DNA of 64,000 nucleotides from Paraburkholderia piptadeniae (lineage in GTDB: Bacteria > Pseudomonadota > Gammaproteobacteria > Burkholderiales > Burkholderiaceae), in contig NZ_CYGY02000068.1 in the NCBI RefSeq assembly GCF_900007165.1, positions 124,001 to 188,000 of the forward strand. Reading direction: 5' to 3'. Of this stretch, positions 24,944 through 33,475 are shown in pieces; the first letter of the stretch is position 1; each line of letters begins with the position of its first letter. The notes below the pieces were generated by a model. That model was not told the DNA's origin, did no database searches, and saw only the letters and a list, made by a program, of their open reading frames with translations. A program made the translations under genes and the position numbers.

Positions 24944-26968
24944 CTATCTGTTGTTGAGCCGCTTCTTCGTCGTAAAAAAGTCATCTGGCAGCGGAGGCAT
25001 CACCGTCAGCTTCAGCGATTCGACAATCGGCTCAATACGCAAGTCCGGCTTGCGCTTTGTGCTGCCGTCCCCAAGCCGCGGATTGACGCCTGCGTCGCGT
25101 GCCACTCGCGCGGCTTCGGTCGCTTCTTTCGGTGCTGGAGCCTGCCGCTTAGTGTTCGCTTTGGCTTTGACGGCGAGCCAGTCGAGGTATGTCTGCACGG
25201 GATCATCGGTCTGGCACAATTGAAGGATGCGCCTGTGGGCAAGACTGAAAATTGCGCGGCGGGTAGTGAGATCGTGCTTCGTCACGCCCCATTTCCCCCG
25301 TGCCACAAGCACGCCGTACTCCTCGCCGCTGGTCAGAAACGCACGAACCTGCCTCAAATCTTCATCGTCGATATGAATCACGATCTGCTTGCCCAGCAGC
25401 CACGCGGAATCGGCAAGAAGTGGATTCGTATAGCGCACGTTTTCGAGCTGGATGTACGGCCTGCGCCCCGATCGGATTGCGCCGCGCACCGTGACCACTT
25501 CGGTTCGAAGCGCAAGTCGCGGCAGGCCGCCGATGTTGGGCGGTAGCGTTCTCACCATGCATCGGGGAGAATCTCCACAGAGAAACTGGCGCATCGCTTC
25601 AAGCGGCGTGTTGTAGTAGTTTCGTTCACCCGCCACAGCGTTATGCTCGGCAAAGTGGACGTCAACCAGTTGCTCAGCCTCATCCGCGCGGATCTTGAAT
25701 CGCCCCGCTGCGACTTCCGCATCCGGCGCGCGTCCGTCTCCATGACCGGATCCCGTCGTCGACGGGAAGCGCTGGAAGACGTTCATCGCAATTTTTGCGA
25801 ACGTCCTTTCCACGTTCGGGCGACGCTCAAAATGGCCCGGCGGTCCCCAGTTAATGACGAATCCCGTGCTCCTGCGCACGAAGTCGTGAATCCGGCACGC
25901 GAGGTTGGCGAGCGCACCGTCGAGCATTGTGACGCTCCAGACGGCATGGGCTGCTTCGGGTATAACGCCGCTTGGCAATCCGCTGCCAGGCGGATATGCA
26001 AGCAGTGGCACGGTGAGGTTCTTCGGATGCCATACCTCGACAATGGCCTTGCGGATCAATGCCGCGACATCCGTCGCACGGACCTCACTGGCGTATACCA
26101 CGCTGTATGCTAGCACCGCGGTTGTCATGCGCTCGACGGCTGCAAGCAGCCACAGTCGGCGAAGCGTCACTTCCGTCAGTGTTGCCGCAGGTGTCTGAAA
26201 AGCAATCGAGAAAAACGCGTCGATTTTGTATGCGTCGATTTCGACGGCGTCAAACGGTTCGGCGTAAGGGATGATCGAAGCCGGCCCCCTTCCTGTAGCA
26301 GCGTGCGCCTTGGCCTCGGGCCCTCCCTCATGTCCAACGGCACAGCTAAAGGATTGGCGAAACAACGATCGCATGTAAGGCACGATAGTGTGTCGTCCTT
26401 GGTGCTTCGTACGAAATGGCCATTCCTCGTCCGTCACCTTCTCCCGCCGCAATGCTCCGTGGAATATGCGCACCAGATTCGTTCCGGTCGGATGATATTG
26501 AGCGGGCTTATTGCGCCTGTCTCTTTTGAGTTGATCGACGAGCTTGCCTTCCATATCAGGAAACCGAGCCAGAATTGCGGCGAGCGCGCACGACATACCC
26601 CCCTGCTGCTCCGGCCGCTTCTCCCGCACTGTGTTGCGCCGGGCATTCGATCGTAGGTGCACGTATGGCAGAAGGGCTCTGTATCCCTGAATGCGTCCAT
26701 CGCCGGCAATCTCGAGGCATCGCTTGAACAGAATGCGCACCATCGCACGGTTCTGGCCAGTCACCGCCTGGATATCGCGATAGGTCTTGCCTTGCGAAAA
26801 CATCTGGATGGCCTTGATCCGGTTCGCGAGCATCTGATTCCGCGATTTCGTCTTGTCATCAGGACTCGCTCCCAGTTCGAAATCGACTGATGGCCAGGCG
26901 TCGAGTGGTTCTGCACTCGCCAACGCTTCTTTACGCGACCAGCTTTGTGCACGTTTTGCGGGAATCAT
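24944..26968 (-). CDS. tnsB: Tn7-like transposase TnsB/TniA (674 aa)
   Basis: An N-terminal helix-turn-helix (RIKAIQMFSQGKTYRDIQAVTGQN) precedes the integrase core. The DDE residues are visible in AVEIDAYKID (D), SVTMLDGALANLA (D) and RRPNVERTFAKI (E), with a Mu-type C-terminal barrel (YIQLENVRYTNPLLADS). ATG 26968 overlaps the tnsA stop (ATGA), so the two are translationally coupled. TnsB cuts the 3' ends and joins them to the target. Confidence 0.92.
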   Translation of the reverse strand: MIPAKRAQSWSRKEALASAEPLDAWPSVDFELGASPDDKTKSRNQMLANRIKAIQMFSQGKTYRDIQAVTGQNRAMVRILFKRCLEIAGDGRIQGYRALLPYVHLRSNARRNTVREKRPEQQGGMSCALAAILARFPDMEGKLVDQLKRDRRNKPAQYHPTGTNLVRIFHGALRREKVTDEEWPFRTKHQGRHTIVPYMRSLFRQSFSCAVGHEGGPEAKAHAATGRGPASIIPYAEPFDAVEIDAYKIDAFFSIAFQTPAATLTEVTLRRLWLLAAVERMTTAVLAYSVVYASEVRATDVAALIRKAIVEVWHPKNLTVPLLAYPPGSGLPSGVIPEAAHAVWSVTMLDGALANLACRIHDFVRRSTGFVINWGPPGHFERRPNVERTFAKIAMNVFQRFPSTTGSGHGDGRAPDAEVAAGRFKIRADEAEQLVDVHFAEHNAVAGERNYYNTPLEAMRQFLCGDSPRCMVRTLPPNIGGLPRLALRTEVVTVRGAIRSGRRPYIQLENVRYTNPLLADSAWLLGKQIVIHIDDEDLRQVRAFLTSGEEYGVLVARGKWGVTKHDLTTRRAIFSLAHRRILQLCQTDDPVQTYLDWLAVKAKANTKRQAPAPKEATEAARVARDAGVNPRLGDGSTKRKPDLRIEPIVESLKLTVMPPLPDDFFTTKKRLNNR

Positions 26969-27636
26969 GCTTCGCCCTCCCACCGCCACGGCGTGTCGAG
27001 CGTATAGCCAGTCCGGGACAGGTCTAGCCGTAGCCACGCGGCAATCGCCAAACGCGCGACCAAGCCCTTCACGAACGCGTCGTCGACGTCAGGTACGGCG
27101 TCGACGATCTGGCGCACGGTTCCCGTTTCTAGCTCGCGTGCGGTGCGAGACACCAATACCGTCTCAGATACGAGCCGTTGATCCCGCAACACAGCAGCGA
27201 AACCAATGACCTTGGCCCACCGCATCGCGACAGTGGCGCCTGAGCGCAGATCCGCCTCTCGGATCAGTTGCACTTCATTCGCCGAGTCGAAGCTGGTAGG
27301 CCGAGCCGCTTCTTGATCGGCGATACAGCCGTCTGGCACTATCCTGTGCCCCACAATCCGACTGTCGCGTGTTGTCACTAGCGCATGAACGTTGGGCCGC
27401 TCCCCTGCAGTGTCGGGATCGACTATATCGTCCGACAATTCGAAGGAGACGACCTCGGGATTCGTCTCCAGGTACGTGATCCAGTGCAGGAATCGGTAGT
27501 CGGAAGAGACAATCCAGTCCCGGTTTGTTTTGACGCTGTAGACAAGGTAAAGCTGCCGGTTTCGGTGGCCACGATACCGGTAAGCGCGCATGACGTTTGC
27601 GCGCTGCTGCGACGAGAGAGTTGAATGGGGCGCCAT
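26965..27636 (-). CDS. tnsA: TnsA-like 5'-end endonuclease (223 aa)
   Basis: First gene of the module, with GGAGGCGTC before the ATG. The protein reads VKTNRDWIVSSDYRFLHWITYLETNPEVVSFELSDD, resembling the TnsA catalytic-domain opening (E/S-x-x-FLxxLExxPxVVxYE). A later EVQLIREADLRSG fits its second part. The expected catalytic Glu-Asp-Gln-Lys set could not be placed with certainty, because the first acidic residue appears as D in SSDYRF. The position before tnsB and the overlap support the assignment. Two-ended cutting (cut-and-paste) would follow if it is active. Confidence 0.75.
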   Translation of the reverse strand: MAPHSTLSSQQRANVMRAYRYRGHRNRQLYLVYSVKTNRDWIVSSDYRFLHWITYLETNPEVVSFELSDDIVDPDTAGERPNVHALVTTRDSRIVGHRIVPDGCIADQEAARPTSFDSANEVQLIREADLRSGATVAMRWAKVIGFAAVLRDQRLVSETVLVSRTARELETGTVRQIVDAVPDVDDAFVKGLVARLAIAAWLRLDLSRTGYTLDTPWRWEGEA

Positions 27637-27678
27637 GACGCCTCCATACGCGGTGAACCAACAACCGTCAAGATTGGG

Positions 27679-27822
27679 TAAACTTTAGTTCAAACGGCAG
27701 TTTTGTATAAACTTTAGTTCCACAATCCTGGAAGAAAATGTTATCCCATTACAACCGTCCAGCGCTCGCAACCCACTGCCAGAACCGGTCACTCCCGGCA
27801 TTCGGTGGATAACATTTAGTTC
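27679..27822 (-). repeat. TnsB-binding-type repeats at the transposon right end
   Basis: TAAACTTTAGTTC occurs at 27679-27691 and 27708-27720. A variant TAACATTTAGTTC lies at 27810-27822 inside GGATAACATTTAGTTCC, and an inverted relative (GGATAACATTTTCTTCC on the minus strand) is at about 27731-27747. The array fills the AT-rich stretch between tnsA and the broken lysR, the place where Tn7-like ends carry several transposase sites. Confidence 0.6.
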
Positions 27823-27829
27823 CAAAGAC

Positions 27830-28618
27830 TGTCTCGGCCTGAATCAGTCGAGCGTAAGCGAACATATCCGGCGCCTCGAAGAGAGCGTCGGCAGGCGGCT
27901 CTTCATACGCGATACTCATTCGCTCGCGATGACGGCCGATGGCGAAGCGCTGCTCGTGCATGCGAACGTGATCCTGCAGGCCATCAATCGCGCGGAGTCG
28001 CAGTTTCGCAAGCCACGGCTGAAGGGGCGCGTGCGTCTCGGCACATCGGACGATATCGCGCTCGGCGCGCTGCCCAACGTGCTGGCCGCGTTTCGCCAGG
28101 CGCATCCCGATGTGGAACTGGAACTCACGATCGGCATGACGAGCCGCCTGTATGAACTGCTCGATGCGGGGTCGATCGATTTGCTGGTCGGCAAGCGGCG
28201 CCTCGGCGAGCGACGCGGCACGCCGCTGCTGCGCTCGCGCCTCGAATGGATCGCGCGGCCCGGCACGGTGATCGATGTCGGGCAGCCGTTGCCGCTGGTG
28301 CTGGTCGCGGAGCCGAGCGTCACGCGCGCCGTCGTGCTGAATGCGCTCGCGGAGAAAGGCATCGGCTGGGAAGTGGTGTGCACGAGCAGCAGTCACGCCG
28401 GCTGCATCGCCGCTGCACGCGGCGGCCTCGGGCTGACGGCGAAGTCGCAGTACGTGTCCGCGCGCGGGCTCGCGCCGCCCATCAACAGCGCGAGCCTGCC
28501 CGCGCTGCCCGACGTCGAATTCATCGCGCTAGCCGCGAAGCGGCTCAGTCATCCCGCCGGCACGTTGCTCGAGCTGTTGCAGGGTAGCGATCTGAGCGGC
28601 GGGTGGATCAGCGAATGA
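27830..28618 (+). pseudogene. LysR-family regulator gene truncated at its 5' end
   Basis: Just after the transposon end the frame reads LNQSSVSEHIRRLEESVGRR LFIRDTHSLAMTADGEALL, the second half of a LysR helix-turn-helix and the wing. The effector domain is then complete (GRVRLGTSDDIALGALPNVL..., ending GGWISE). The first 25-30 codons and the start are missing. Internal ATG 27929 would only give a protein without DNA binding. The N-terminal piece is not found elsewhere in the window, so more than a simple insertion took place. Confidence 0.85.
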
Positions 28619-28686
28619 CTGCGCGGCGCGGTTCACGTGCTTGACGCGCTTGACACTCGTGTCGTCTGCGTCGCGCTTTGTCAGCT

Positions 28687-29376
28687 CTATTTGCGTCCCT
28701 TCGCCGTCAATCCGTCGAAGTCGATCGACGTCAGTTCGCCGATCCGTTCGATCGTGATGTCGGGATCGGGATACTTCGCGATCTCCGCTTCGTCGAGCGC
28801 ATAGTGACCTTGCCGCGGAAAGATCGTGGTCAGCCGGTCGCCCCATTGCTCCTTCATCGCCGTGAGGATGCGCAGCTTGTCGTCGACCATCACGTAGTGC
28901 CGCGCGGGATAGTGCGCGATCACGTCGTCGAGCATCTGTTCCTTGTGGATGTAGATCAGCACCCGCCCTTCGACTTCGTCCCACAGCCCCGCGCGCGACA
29001 CCTTGCGCGGCTGGAACACGACATCGCCGTCCGAGAGAATCGCCGTCTTGCCGAACTGGCTCGCGTAGCGAAGCGCATCGAGCGCGCCCGGAAAAATGCG
29101 GTTGGCGAACGGATAGTCGATCAGGTAGCAGGACATCAGCAATAGCTGCGTGTCGTCCTGACGCTCATGCCGATAGCGCTGCAATGCGCCGAGATAGTCC
29201 GCGTATCCGAGTTCGCCGCGCAGGTCTTCGAAGATCCGCCAGTAGCGCGAGCTGTTTGCGTCGCCGAACTGGCGCATCATGTGCATCCGCAGATCCTGCA
29301 GGACGTGATCGTTGTCGAGCAGTGTGTTGTCGACATCGAACAGAAAGACAACGTCGTCGCTTGATGGTGTGTTCAT
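28687..29376 (-). CDS. HAD-family hydrolase (229 aa)
   Basis: Start MNTPSSDDVVFLFDVDNTLLDND has the HAD motif I (DVDNT), ILSDGD gives motif II, and HKEQMLDDVI with VMVDDKLRIL supplies the motif III Lys and motif IV acid pair. GAGGTAACGTGC precedes the ATG. It is convergent with the truncated lysR and followed on its 5' side by an octamer repeat tract. A small-molecule phosphatase role is likely; the substrate is unknown. Confidence 0.88.
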   Translation of the reverse strand: MNTPSSDDVVFLFDVDNTLLDNDHVLQDLRMHMMRQFGDANSSRYWRIFEDLRGELGYADYLGALQRYRHERQDDTQLLLMSCYLIDYPFANRIFPGALDALRYASQFGKTAILSDGDVVFQPRKVSRAGLWDEVEGRVLIYIHKEQMLDDVIAHYPARHYVMVDDKLRILTAMKEQWGDRLTTIFPRQGHYALDEAEIAKYPDPDITIERIGELTSIDFDGLTAKGRK

Positions 29377-29431
29377 GCACGTTACCTCGCATCGGTCGTC
29401 TGTATCGATTGGGCAGGTCGGCAGGCGGTTT

Positions 29432-29511
29432 TGTGCGCTGATGCGCTGATGCGCTGATGCGCTGATGCGCTGATGCGCTGATGCGCTCTTGCGCTCTTGC
29501 GCTCTTGCGCT
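29432..29511. repeat. Octanucleotide tandem repeat (10 units)
   Basis: Ten consecutive 8-bp units: TGTGCGCT, then six GATGCGCT, then three CTTGCGCT. They lie about 55 bases upstream of the HAD gene start, in the 567-bp space (29377-29943) before the DinB-like gene. Apart from the repeat and the dyad at 29892-29918 this space shows no gene. Such tracts change copy number by slippage and could alter expression of the HAD gene. Confidence 0.9.
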
Positions 29512-29891
29512 GGTGCGCGAAAGCCCGATGCAAGTACGGCTCGCGAGTGCCGCCTGCCGCGTACCGTTGCGCCGGGAGTTTCCATGAAGCGACAAAGTTC
29601 ACTGTCCCGGCCAAAGCGCGATCAGCGGAAAGACTAGCACTGTCGTCGAATATGCGTCGGTGAGGGTGACAGGAGAGGTTGGCGCGTTTTTCTTTCATGC
29701 GCTGGCGGGTCGGCTCTTGTGCGGCCCGTGCATAGCGTGTATCGGCCTCACGGCGTGTAGGCGGGTATGGCTGCGTAGCAGCCTTGGGAGGCGGGTCGCG
29801 GGGCAGACAGTTAGTTGCGCTTGTGCGGGTGCCCAGAAAGTAGTCCACGATCGCGAATCGCGAAGTGGCATGACTTGACCGGACATCAGCT

Positions 29892-29918
29892 CATAACGTA
29901 TCGTTTTGCGACGTTATG
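29892..29918. promoter_or_regulatory. Inverted repeat before the DinB/hydrolase pair
   Basis: CATAACGT (29892-29899) and ACGTTATG (29911-29918) are perfect 8-bp arms with an 11-base centre, ending 25 bases before the start of the next gene. The size and position suit a repressor operator or a TetR/MarR-type site. No regulator gene is adjacent. Confidence 0.45.
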
Positions 29919-29943
29919 AACTTATGTGGCAGATCGGCTCCCC

Positions 29944-30756
29944 ATGCATTCCCGCTTCGACCGCTTCAGAACGACTCCGCTCGGACAGCAGCTTGAAAGA
30001 CTGCTCGTCGCGCCGGATCGCTACATCGAGTTCGCCGCCCTCTCGCGCGCGGGCGTTGCGGCTATCGCCGCCGTCACCGACGAGATCAGAGAGAAATTCC
30101 CCGAAGTCGAACAGGACACGACGGCGCGTCAGTTCTGCGGCGCGATGATCGCGGAAGTCATGCGGGAGCATGGCCATGAAGTCACGCAGGCGCGCGGACG
30201 TGTCGGCGGTGCGCTGTTCAGCTATGGCGCGGTATTCAGCCCGCAGCCAATCTTGCTGCCATTCGCAGGCGTTATCGAAGCGCTCTCGCAGATGCCCGCC
30301 GCCGTCTCCGGTTTCGCCTCGCGCGTTTCCAGTGCTCAGTGGTCACGGCGGCCAAAGGGCACGGGCTTTGCGCCTGTCGAGCACGCCTGTCATTTGCGCG
30401 ACCTCGACGCTATCTTTGCAGACCGGATCGCAGCAGTGAGGAACCGGCATCTGCCCGTAATCGATTCCGTCGACGGAACGGAACTTGCGAAAGAACGCGA
30501 CTATCTGCATCAGGACATGACGGCAGCCGTCAGCGCGTTCGCGCAATCGCGCAAGCATCTATGCACGATGCTCAAGAAGCTGAAGCCCGAGCAACTCGCG
30601 CGTTGCGGCCTGCGCGACGGCACGAGGCGCATGACGCTCGAAGAACTTGTGCGCGAGCTTCTCGATCACGACCGCACGCACCGTCTGGAAATGGACGAAC
30701 TCGAAGCGGAACTGAAGCAGACGCAGGATCGACGCAAAGGCCAGAAAAGAGTATGA
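29944..30756 (+). CDS. DinB-like domain protein (270 aa)
   Basis: The N-terminal 130 residues (MHSRFDRFRTTPLGQQLERL...) are unrecognised. The second half has the DinB/YfiT pattern: FAPVEHACHLRDLDAIFADR with the first metal-type His, and LEELVRELLDHDRTHRLEMD with H-D-x-x-H near the C-terminus. These helical-bundle enzymes are often thiol-dependent transferases. The stop overlaps the next start by ATGA, coupling it to an alpha/beta hydrolase. An in-frame start 18 bases upstream is possible. Confidence 0.75.
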   Translation: MHSRFDRFRTTPLGQQLERLLVAPDRYIEFAALSRAGVAAIAAVTDEIREKFPEVEQDTTARQFCGAMIAEVMREHGHEVTQARGRVGGALFSYGAVFSPQPILLPFAGVIEALSQMPAAVSGFASRVSSAQWSRRPKGTGFAPVEHACHLRDLDAIFADRIAAVRNRHLPVIDSVDGTELAKERDYLHQDMTAAVSAFAQSRKHLCTMLKKLKPEQLARCGLRDGTRRMTLEELVRELLDHDRTHRLEMDELEAELKQTQDRRKGQKRV

Positions 30757-31508
30757 GCACTCGTCCTCCCGTCGTTTTCATTCATGGCTTTTTCGGTCCG
30801 CTGAGCGTGACGGAATTCGCGGACGATCACGCCGTTCAGCGTTCGTCACGCCGCGTGCTCGCACCGGACCTGCTGGGTTATGGCGAATACCAGCAGATGA
30901 CATTCGATGCCATTACTCTTCGCGCGCAGGCAGAGCACATCCGCCGTTCAATACAGCAACAGTTTGGCGACGAAACGGTCGACGTGGTTGGGCATTCCGT
31001 CGGCGGAGCAATCGCGATGCTGCTCGCCCACGCGCATCCTGGGCGTGTGAGAAGGATCGTCAATATCGAAGGCAATTTCACGCTGGATGACGCGTTCTGG
31101 TCGGCGTCGGTCGGCCGCATGAGCGACGCCGATGCAAACGTTCTGCTCGAACGCTTGCGCAGCGATCCACTCGAATGGTTGCGCGGCGCCGGTGTCAACG
31201 CAACACCCGACATGCGCGAAGCGGCCGCGCACAGCCTCGCGCGTCAACCTGCGTCGACGCTGAGGGCGATGGGGCAATCCGTCGTCGCGACGACGGGAGA
31301 CAAGCTGTATCTTTCGACCGTGCGCGCGGTCTTCGGGACGCATCGCGTTCACCTGATCGCCGGCGAGCTTTCGCGCGGCGGCTGGCATATGCCGGACTGG
31401 GTGTCGAACGAATGCGCGAGCTTCCAGACCATCGAAGGAGCCGGGCACATGATGATGCTGGAACGGCCACACGCCTTCGCAGCCGCGCTACGACACTGTC
31501 TCGACTGA
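30753..31508 (+). CDS. Alpha/beta hydrolase (251 aa)
   Basis: The oxyanion motif PPVVFIHGFFGP lies at the start, the nucleophile elbow is VVGHSVGGAIA (Ser in GHSVG), and the catalytic His is in IEGAGHMMMLERP near the end; an acid follows strand six (LIAGELSRGG region). The length is typical of single-domain esterases. ATGA overlap with the DinB-like gene shows one transcript. No substrate can be deduced. Confidence 0.9.
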   Translation: MSTRPPVVFIHGFFGPLSVTEFADDHAVQRSSRRVLAPDLLGYGEYQQMTFDAITLRAQAEHIRRSIQQQFGDETVDVVGHSVGGAIAMLLAHAHPGRVRRIVNIEGNFTLDDAFWSASVGRMSDADANVLLERLRSDPLEWLRGAGVNATPDMREAAAHSLARQPASTLRAMGQSVVATTGDKLYLSTVRAVFGTHRVHLIAGELSRGGWHMPDWVSNECASFQTIEGAGHMMMLERPHAFAAALRHCLD

Positions 31509-31673
31509 TACGACGCGCCACTTCCATCAATGATAAAGGCCGTGTCCGCATGCGGCGCGCCGCGCTCGCGCCTATGACGCGCATGCAGCTTCGTTGCCAT
31601 CCCACTGCGCATCCAGCGTGCTATCGTCTTAACAAAGGACCATCGACTCGCCCGCCTGCCTCTCAACGCCTCG

Positions 31674-32138
31674 ATGACAGCCATCCAGCCCGCCCGCTTC
31701 CCCGATGATCTCGACGCCGTGCGCGCCACCTTCCGCGAGTACGCGGACAGCCTCGGCGTCGATCTGTCGTTTCAGGCGTTCGATGCGGAACTGGCCTCGC
31801 TGCCCGGCAAATACGCGCCTCCGGCCGGCGCGATTCTGCTCGCATGGCGCGATGGCCGCGTGATCGGCTGCGTCGCGCTGCGACCGTTCGAATATGACAT
31901 CTGCGAGATGAAGCGCCTCTACGTGCGCGAGGAAGGCCGTGGCCAGCAACTCGGCAGGCGTCTTGCGCAAGCCGTCGTGCACGCGGCCAGAGAAGCGGGC
32001 TACAGGAAGATGCGGCTCGATACGCTGCCGACCATGCAGGCGGCCCAGCAGCTTTACGCGTCGCTCGGATTCAGGCCCATTTCGGCGTATGTGTTCAATC
32101 CCGTCGAGGGCACGCGTTTTCTGGAGCTGGATTTGTGA
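31674..32138 (+). CDS. GNAT-family N-acetyltransferase (154 aa)
   Basis: The GNAT fold is recognisable from GAILLAWRDGRVIGCVALRP (beta strands 2-4), MKRLYVREEGRGQQLGRRLA with the R-x-x-G-x-G/A acetyl-CoA loop, and AGYRKMRLDTLPTMQAAQQL YASLGFRP in motif B. It stands alone between the hydrolase pair and a convergent binding-protein gene. The substrate is unknown. Confidence 0.92.
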   Translation: MTAIQPARFPDDLDAVRATFREYADSLGVDLSFQAFDAELASLPGKYAPPAGAILLAWRDGRVIGCVALRPFEYDICEMKRLYVREEGRGQQLGRRLAQAVVHAAREAGYRKMRLDTLPTMQAAQQLYASLGFRPISAYVFNPVEGTRFLELDL

Positions 32139-32225
32139 AGCGGTCCGCTGCGCTTCGATGCGTCAGCGGCACTTGAAGCAGCGGCGCGAGCGAAACGCGC
32201 CGCGCCGCCATGGCTCAGCCCGCGA

Positions 32226-33386
32226 TCAGACTCCACCGCCAACGGTCTTGATGCTCTTCCACTGCCCCTGCTCGACCTGGAACAACGTATAGGGCGGCTT
32301 GATCAGATCGCCGTAAGGATCGAACGTGATCTTGCCCGTCACGCCCGTCAGCGAAACCTTGGCGAGGCTCTCGACGATCTTCTGCCTGTCGAGCGAATTC
32401 GCGTCATGGATCGCCTTCAGCATCGCGAGCGCGGCGTCATACGCAAACGGCGCGTACAGTTCGACGTCCTGGTTGAAGCGCGCCTTGTAGCGCTTGCCGA
32501 AGTCCTGCGCGGCGGGCAGCTTGTCGAGCGCGGGACCGGGTTCGAGATCCTGCGTGCGTTCGCCGGAAGCGCCGGCGATCTGCAGGAACGCGTTGCTCTT
32601 CAGCGCGCCCGCGCCGAACAGTTGCGTCGCCATGCCGAGCGAGCGCATCTGCTTGACCAGCATCGCGCCCTGTTCGTCCAGTCCGCCGAAGAAGATCAGA
32701 TCGACATTCTTGCTCTTCAGCGAAGTCAGAATCGCGCGGAAGTCGACAGCCTTGTCGTTCGTGAATTCGCGGTCGACGATATTGCCGTTCGCTTCCTTCG
32801 CGCCTTTTTCGAACGCATCGGCAAGACCTTGGCCAAAGGCCGTGCGGTCGTCGATGATGCCGATCCGCTTGGCCTTCATCTGCTCGACCACGAAGTGCCC
32901 CGCCACCACGCCGCCCACGCCGTCATGCCCCATCGTGCGGAACACGTTCTTGAAGCCCTGCTTCGTGAGTTGCGGATTGGTCGAGCCCGGCGTGATCATC
33001 GCGACGTTGGCGTTGTGATACACCGCGGACGCGGGAATGCTGCACCCCGAGTTGTAGTGGCCGATCACGCCGACCACGCCGTCGTCGACCAGCTTTTGCG
33101 CGACCTGGATCGCGACGCGCGGATCGGCCTGATCGTCCTGTACGTCGAGCACGAACTTGACGGGCTTGCCGGCCACGGTCGGATGCTTCGCGTTTTCTTC
33201 GTCGATGGCGAGTTGCGCGCCGTATTGCAGGTCCTTGCCGACACGCGCGACGGGCCCCGTCAGCGGGCCGACAAAGCCGATCTTGACCACTTCCGGATCG
33301 GCGGCCGATGCAACTGAAGCGGCGAACGAAGCATGCGCTGCAAGAGCGCACACCGCCAGCCTGATAATCCATGTACGTCGATTCAT
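32226..33386 (-). CDS. Branched-chain amino acid-type ABC substrate-binding protein (386 aa)
   Basis: Signal peptide MNRRTWIIRLAVCALAAHASFAASVASA, then VVKIGFVGPLTGPVARVGKDLQYGAQLA, the opening of LivJ/LivK-type periplasmic proteins. GVVGVIGHYNSGCSIPASAVYHNANVAMITPGST and the IGIIDDRTAFGQG hinge are typical. AGGAGC lies before the ATG. No permease or ATPase genes are adjacent, so it must use a transporter encoded elsewhere. It is 89 bases downstream of the dadA-like gene and probably in its transcript, suggesting uptake of the same amino acid. Confidence 0.93.
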   Translation of the reverse strand: MNRRTWIIRLAVCALAAHASFAASVASAADPEVVKIGFVGPLTGPVARVGKDLQYGAQLAIDEENAKHPTVAGKPVKFVLDVQDDQADPRVAIQVAQKLVDDGVVGVIGHYNSGCSIPASAVYHNANVAMITPGSTNPQLTKQGFKNVFRTMGHDGVGGVVAGHFVVEQMKAKRIGIIDDRTAFGQGLADAFEKGAKEANGNIVDREFTNDKAVDFRAILTSLKSKNVDLIFFGGLDEQGAMLVKQMRSLGMATQLFGAGALKSNAFLQIAGASGERTQDLEPGPALDKLPAAQDFGKRYKARFNQDVELYAPFAYDAALAMLKAIHDANSLDRQKIVESLAKVSLTGVTGKITFDPYGDLIKPPYTLFQVEQGQWKSIKTVGGGV

Positions 33387-33475
33387 GATGCGCTCCTGTC
33401 GATAGAAAATGCCGCGCGCTTTGCCTGTTGACTGACCCGATGCGCGACGCGTCGAAGTCGTCCTTGTGTGTCTGT

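Larger units (their letters stand above)
22266..27822 (-). mobile_element. Tn7-like transposition module (tnsA-tnsB-tnsC-tniQ), left end not found
   Basis: Four co-directional genes with overlaps or gaps of 14 bases or less form a complete Tn7-like transposition set. Repeated motifs upstream of tnsA (27679-27822) mark the right end, which abuts a truncated lysR. No matching motif array was seen to the left of tniQ down to about 21.4 kb. Either the left end lies further away, so that the IS-split genes are cargo, or it was deleted. The start coordinate given is simply the end of tniQ. Confidence 0.7.

Noticed and set aside
29432..29511. Short regular repeats considered as CRISPR
   Set aside because: Units are 8 bp, directly contiguous and without spacers; no cas genes.
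29660..29878. Small frame in the space before the DinB-like gene
   Set aside because: Cys/Arg-rich translation with no start signal; more likely non-coding.
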